The notes below the pieces were generated by a model. The model was not told the DNA's origin. It was given only the letters and a program-made list of their open reading frames with translations, and searched no databases. 64,000 nucleotides of DNA from Collybiopsis luxurians FD-317 M1 (Eukaryota; Basidiomycota; Agaricomycetes; Agaricales; Omphalotaceae), in assembly GCA_000827265.1 (NCBI GenBank), contig KN834759.1, forward strand, positions 229,666 through 293,665. Direction: 5' to 3'. Positions 59,480-64,000 of this stretch are shown here, piece after piece. Within the stretch, counting starts at the first letter, position 1, and each line of letters starts with the position of its first letter. A program made the translations under genes and the position numbers.

Positions 59480-62053
59480 CTGTAAAAATTGCCAAAGCAT
59501 CTTTACATTCTTTGTACAAGCTATTACAGTCCAGAGAGAGCTTTCTTGAAAGAATGCTTAACAATCTCTTTGGACAGTAGAACTACTGGGATTGATGAGG
59601 ATATTGAAATATATCTAGAGGAAGAAATAGAAAATTATAATTTTGAAGGAGGTTGGAAAGCTGACATTAAAGATACTTTGAGGAAAAAGGCACAGGGGCA
59701 GTAAGCTCAGAAACAGTTATTCATATATGAATCTAAACTGATATACATGCAGATTCCATTGGATAGAATGTCAGCTGAAAGTACTGGAGAGTTGTGCATC
59801 TGCGAAAGTAGTGCATGAAGCTTTAGATAATCTGCCTAAAGATTTGGAGGAAACTTATAGCCAGGCACTAGAGTGGACTTTGAAAGGTCCAAATAAAAAA
59901 GACACTCATCTTCTTCTCTTGTAGCTTCTGTATTCATTTGAGCCTCTGACTGTTGAAATGGTTGCAGAAATTCTGACAATAAATTTGAAGAATGACAGTG
60001 TAGTGAAGGATAATAAAATGGATGTTAAGATTCATTTAATCATTGATTCTACTCTAGTGGATGTTGACATGCATTCAAATGTGCAATTGGCACATGCATC
60101 AGTAAAAGAGTTCTTGATTATGCAGACTAATTTATCCCGCTCCGTTGGATTATTCTTCATCAATAAGTTGTTGGCACATGAGAAAATTGCCCAAGCATGC
60201 ATCATATATCTGCAAATGATGCAATTTAGTGATATCCATGAAGAAATTCGGAAGGTGATGAAAAACCATTCCTTAGCAAATTATGCCGTGGCTAATTGGC
60301 TAAGGCATGCAAAACTTGTTGAAGACCAAAACAATTAGAGTCTTCTCCATCAAAAGATAGCAGAATTTGCTACAGATGGAAAACCTTCCTTTGAGAAGTG
60401 GGTGGGAATGTACACAAGGTCCGGTTGGCTTAGAAAAGATTGGGATGGATGGGAAAATGTAGGCCCAATTTTCCATTTAGCGTGGCAGGGTTTGTTGACA
60501 GCAAGTCATGAAATATTCAACTCGACTTACCAAGTTGAAGATTTAAAGGGAACACTCTATGCTGCATCAAAACATGGACATATAGGCATTGTTAACAAGG
60601 TACTCAATTTTGACATTGATATCAACTAGAAGGGTGGCAATTATGGAACTGCCCTTCAGGTTGCTGTAGTTAGCAAAAATGAGACCATAGTAAAATGCTT
60701 GCTTGAAAACGGAGCTGATGTCAATGCTCAGGGTGATAAATATGGGGATGCCCTTTTGGCTGCTATAGCCGAGGAAAATGAGGCCATAGTGAAACTTTTA
60801 TTTGAAAATGGAGTTGAAGTTAATGCTCAGAGAGGTAAATATGGAAATCCCCTTGAGGCTGCTGTAGCTAGAAATAATGGGGTCCTAGTGCAGCTGTTAC
60901 TTGAAAAAGGGGCTAATGTTAATGCTCAGGGTGGCTTTTTTGGCTGTGCCCTTTTAGCTGCTATAGCAGAGAAAAATGAGGCCATAGTCAATCTTTTACT
61001 GGAAAAGGGAGCTGACCTCAATGCTCAGAGAGGTGAATATGGAAATGCCCTCCAAGCTGCCATAGTCAGCAAAAATCAGGCCATAGTGAGTCTTTTACTA
61101 GAAAAAGGAGCTGATGTCAATAAGCCAGGGGAAAAATATGGCAATGCCCTTCAGGCTGCTGTAACATGCAAAAATGAGGCCATAGTGAACCTTTTGATCC
61201 AAAAAGGAGCTGATGTAAATATTCAGGGTGGCATTTATGGAAATGCCCTTCAGGCTGCTGCAGCCAGTAAAATAAAGGCCATGGTAGAGCTTATACTTAA
61301 AAATGGAGCTAATGTTGATGCTCAGGGTGGCTATTATGGAAATGCCCTTTTGGCTGCTGTAGTTAAGAAAAATGAAGCAATAGTGAATCTCTTACTTGAA
61401 AAAGGAGCAGAGGTCAATACTCAAGGTGGAGAATATGGAAATGCCCTTTTGGCTGCTATATCCAATACAAATATGGCTATAGTGAAACTTTTGATTGAAA
61501 AAGGAGCTGATGTGAATGTTCAGGATGGCTTTATGGAAATGCCCTTCAAGCTGCTGCAGCTAGCAGAACTGTGGGAATAGTAAAGTATTCACTTGATAAA
61601 GGAGCTGATGTTAATGCTCAGGGTGGGGAACATGGAAATGCCCTTTGGGCTGCTGCAGCTAGTGGTAATGAGGCCATAGTAAAGCTTTTACTTGAAAATG
61701 GAGCTGATGTCAATGCTCAAGGTGGCTTTTTTGGCAATGCCCTTTTGGCTGCCATTGCAGGGAAATATGAGGTTATAGTGAAGCTTTTGTTTGCAAAAGG
61801 AGCTGATGTTAATGCTCAAGGTGGTAATTCCCTTCAGGCTGCTGCAGCCAGTAAAAATCAGGCAATATGGAATCTTGTGCTTGAAAAGGAGTTGATGCCA
61901 GTTGAGTCTCAGCCTGGCAGCCTTTATAGTAATGTCTCTTCCACTGCTGCATGTTGCAATGGCACTAAGCAGTTTGTGACATCAATTTCCCCCATTATCA
62001 TCTTCTATAGAATCATGTTTACAATCTATCCACTGCTCCAGGTCTACATTTAG
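59480..62053 (+). pseudogene. Decayed NLR-ankyrin gene, 5'-truncated
   Basis: The plus strand carries the second half of a NACHT-ankyrin protein. A degraded sensor region is at 59489, ending KDTLRKKAQGQ, and an intron-like gap leads to CQLKVLESCASAKVVHEAL and LPKDLEETYSQALEW. A winged-helix part follows, LLYSFEPLTVEMVAEILTIN, and then 13 ankyrin units of the type YGNALQAAVTCKNEAIVNLL with EKGADVN linkers. In-frame stops occur near 59922, 60336 and 60627, and one base is missing near 61537 where FYGNALQAAAAS should continue. No Walker A or N-terminal effector domain is present upstream. Its ankyrin type differs from the intact NLR next door, so it is not a recent copy of it. Confidence 0.82.
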
Positions 62054-63556
62054 CCTTTAGGATACATCATCTCATCAACTTCTCCTTAACTTCTTGATGC
62101 ACAAAGTATTATTTTATTTCTAATCATATTTTGTCTTATTGTTAATATCAAATGGACTTTGACCCTCTTCTTGGCACTCATGGCATCATATGCTACTGAG
62201 TTAGTTTCTTCTCCAGGAGTTCTCCCTCCTTTCTGAGTCTTTTTCTTGTACCATTTATTTGTTTACACTGGGTAATAGTAATTGAAACATTCGCGCAGTT
62301 GCTTACATCAGTTCAGAGTTAGATATCCACTTTATCTATTAATGTGCTACTGCGTATGGCTTGATAGTTTGACCTGTTGTACAAATTACCTATATACGTG
62401 ATATATTTTCAAATAGATTTCCTGTGCATTTGTGAGGGCTTTCTGCTTGAGCTAGAGCCTCATTTTCGCTCAATGACCCAGTCTCCAGACCCTCATTCTC
62501 ATTCGGTCTATGTTCGCTGGTGCTAGTGCTCATGTTGGAAAGTATTCTGAGACAGTTTTAACTCATAGGGACAGTATCAGTTGAATGTTGCAGGCATAGG
62601 CTTTAGTATGGCAGGATACTCCATATACCTAAAGTTAGTGCCAATATCTGTGAACATACAGAGAATACAACAAGTAAACTTAGTGCTGGATGGTCATGGA
62701 CTATGCTAGATGGATTCTATCACAGTCTGTAGCAAAACAGTATAACTAGTCACGATGTAGCAAAATAACCAAACACCATGGCAAGAGTCTTTGCTCCACA
62801 ACTACCTAGAGTGCATTGCAAGAGGGTGACATGGCAGATTTCCTGCATGTTGTGAATACCCTCTCAGTGATACAAACTTGACCAGCAAAAGACTACAAGG
62901 GAAACAAAGCAAGTCGAAAGTGAAGAAGAGTGTATCATTGGAGCTTGTAGTGTACTCACCCTGCCAACAACAAAATCTTGCCTGATTACACTGTTATCTA
63001 TAGACCTTCTGCAGAATGTCGAACATGGACTGGAAAGGGAAAGATACAAGAGGCCAATTTGACGAGGAAACACACAGAGTGTGAATAAATAGTGTCTGTA
63101 GGTAATATAGATCTTTCACCCGAGTACCTACAAACCCAAGAGGAAGCAAAAAAAAAAAAACAAAAAACAAGAAAATACCAACTGCAGCCACGGAAGAGAA
63201 GTATTTGGGTGAAACTCGCATCTACCTATCTCGACAAGGGCAACAACAAATGGGAACCACACTGGGTAGAAACTACAGGGGAAACTGAATTGAAAGTACG
63301 GTAAAATGACGAAGAGGAAGACAAGCGGAGGCAACAAGAACAACGAAACAATAAGTGGTAAGAAAGTAAGAACAATAGAACTTTTACTCATTAGTCACAA
63401 TTATAAAGAGATGCAAGATAGATAATTTCTAAGTGAATATGAACTAATAATAAGTATTGAGTAATGTAAAGCAATGAACCAGCAATAAGAAATTACAATG
63501 AAGATCACCCGCCTGAAATACCCATATTAAGACCTCAGAAAGTAGTCCCCCACAAG
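62054..63556. other. Right-hand intergenic region, no gene seen
   Basis: AT-rich sequence without recognisable coding potential. Minus-strand frames around 62864-63391 are rich in Phe/Leu/Ser from a purine-rich plus strand and are unlikely to be real. No tRNA-like fold seen. Confidence 0.45.
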
Positions 63557-63660
63557 TAGAGGCTATCCACAATTTTTTTTCAAACTTTGATTGGGAAATT
63601 CTGAATTGTCGGAACAGTTCTTGACCAATTAAATCACAGCAAAGTTGTGGATAACCTCTA
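63557..63660. mobile_element. 104-bp TA-flanked inverted-repeat element (MITE-like)
   Basis: The ends TAGAGGCTATCCACAA and TTGTGGATAACCTCTA are inverted repeats with one mismatch in 16. Both include TA at the tips, as expected for a Tc1/mariner-type target duplication. Inner sequences (CAAACTTTGATTGG and CCAATTAAATCACAGC...) are also partly inverted. There is no coding sequence. Confidence 0.6.
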
Positions 63661-63823
63661 ATAAATAGTTATAAGTTATGCTTGGTGGTGTGGTTTTTGG
63701 CGTCACATTGGAGTGCCAGCCTCCAGAAAAAAATGGGCAAGAGGTGAGCAGCATTGCAGACCATGGACCGCCAAATGCAAAGGAGTGTGAGTTGAAATAG
63801 GAGAATCACACTGAAAGTGGAAG

Positions 63824-63988
63824 AACTCTGCTCGGCGGAGTTCAGTAGAAGGAAGAACCGACAAGACAGTGATTCGGCTGATACATCAGTGAGCTCTTGA
63901 AAAATACCATCTGAATTCCACTTTAGGTCCCAAGCTGGTAATAACCTCACCTTACCCACTTAGCATAAATGCTCCGCCGAGCGGAGTT
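63824..63988. repeat. 165-bp segment with 17-base terminal inverted repeats
   Basis: AACTCTGCTCGGCGGAG at the left matches the reverse complement of the right end, AACTCCGCTCGGCGGAG, at 16 of 17 bases. The right end is itself a hairpin (CTCCGC-CGA-GCGGAG). It could be a small DNA element or the edge of one extending beyond the window; no target duplication is clear. Confidence 0.4.
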
Positions 63989-64000
63989 ACTCCCACATTT

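Noticed and set aside
62864..63391. Phe/Leu-rich minus-strand frames suggesting a small membrane protein
   Set aside because: They arise from a purine-rich plus strand with long A runs, show no start context or family match and overlap each other in different frames.

Overview
This window is nuclear DNA from a filamentous basidiomycete, most likely an Agaricomycete. The genes are split by many short introns of about 50-60 bases. The content also fits: a Goodbye-NACHT-ankyrin NLR, a TKL-type kinase of the agaricomycete kind, tandem F-box genes, a crinkler-like P-loop protein and a decayed RNase H-bearing LINE. Housekeeping genes (a KA1-type kinase, a cullin, histone H2A.Z, UTP10) alternate with duplicated and decaying blocks.

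Layout. 0.1-3.8 kb holds a Kin1/KIN4-type kinase (minus). 4.7-7.5 kb is a graveyard of duplicated pieces: an unidentified gene, an H2A.Z copy lacking its last exon, and a decayed eIF2D/Tma64 5' end. 8.0-11.4 kb is a CUL1-type cullin with an in-frame internal tandem duplication of 205 residues. 12.5-13.15 kb is an inverted copy of 4.74-5.5 kb. 13.4-15.8 kb predicts a chimeric gene joining the N-terminus of eIF2D to a trypsin-like protease. A second eIF2D first-exon relic follows, and then a frameshifted protease paralogue at 17.7-19.3 kb. An intact H2A.Z gene lies at 20.1-20.7 kb and an omega-like glutathione transferase at 21.1-22.2 kb.

23.4-29.6 kb carries three tandem secreted amidohydrolase-type aromatic acid decarboxylases, each with the same 20-nt microexon; copies 2 and 3 share an almost identical promoter and 5' end. 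Next come a small hydrophilic protein, a SRPBCC/START-like gene, two tandem F-box genes and a crinkler-like P-loop gene. UTP10 fills 37.4-45.5 kb. A LINE fragment at 46.0-46.8 kb sits between UTP10 and two further SRPBCC copies, and a 16-bp palindrome marks the upstream regions of UTP10 and the second of these copies. A TKL-type kinase (49.0-50.9 kb) faces a large NLR with 26 near-uniform ankyrin repeats (51.6-56.8 kb, minus). The right end has a miniature LTR-type element whose two 132-bp terminal repeats each contain a tRNA-like pol III promoter, a decayed second NLR-ankyrin gene, and two small inverted-repeat elements.

The most unusual items are the tRNA-like miniature LTR element, the eIF2D-protease chimera and the cullin with duplicated core exons. 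Exon joins were worked out by hand from splice signals, reading frame and family conservation. They have not been checked against transcripts.
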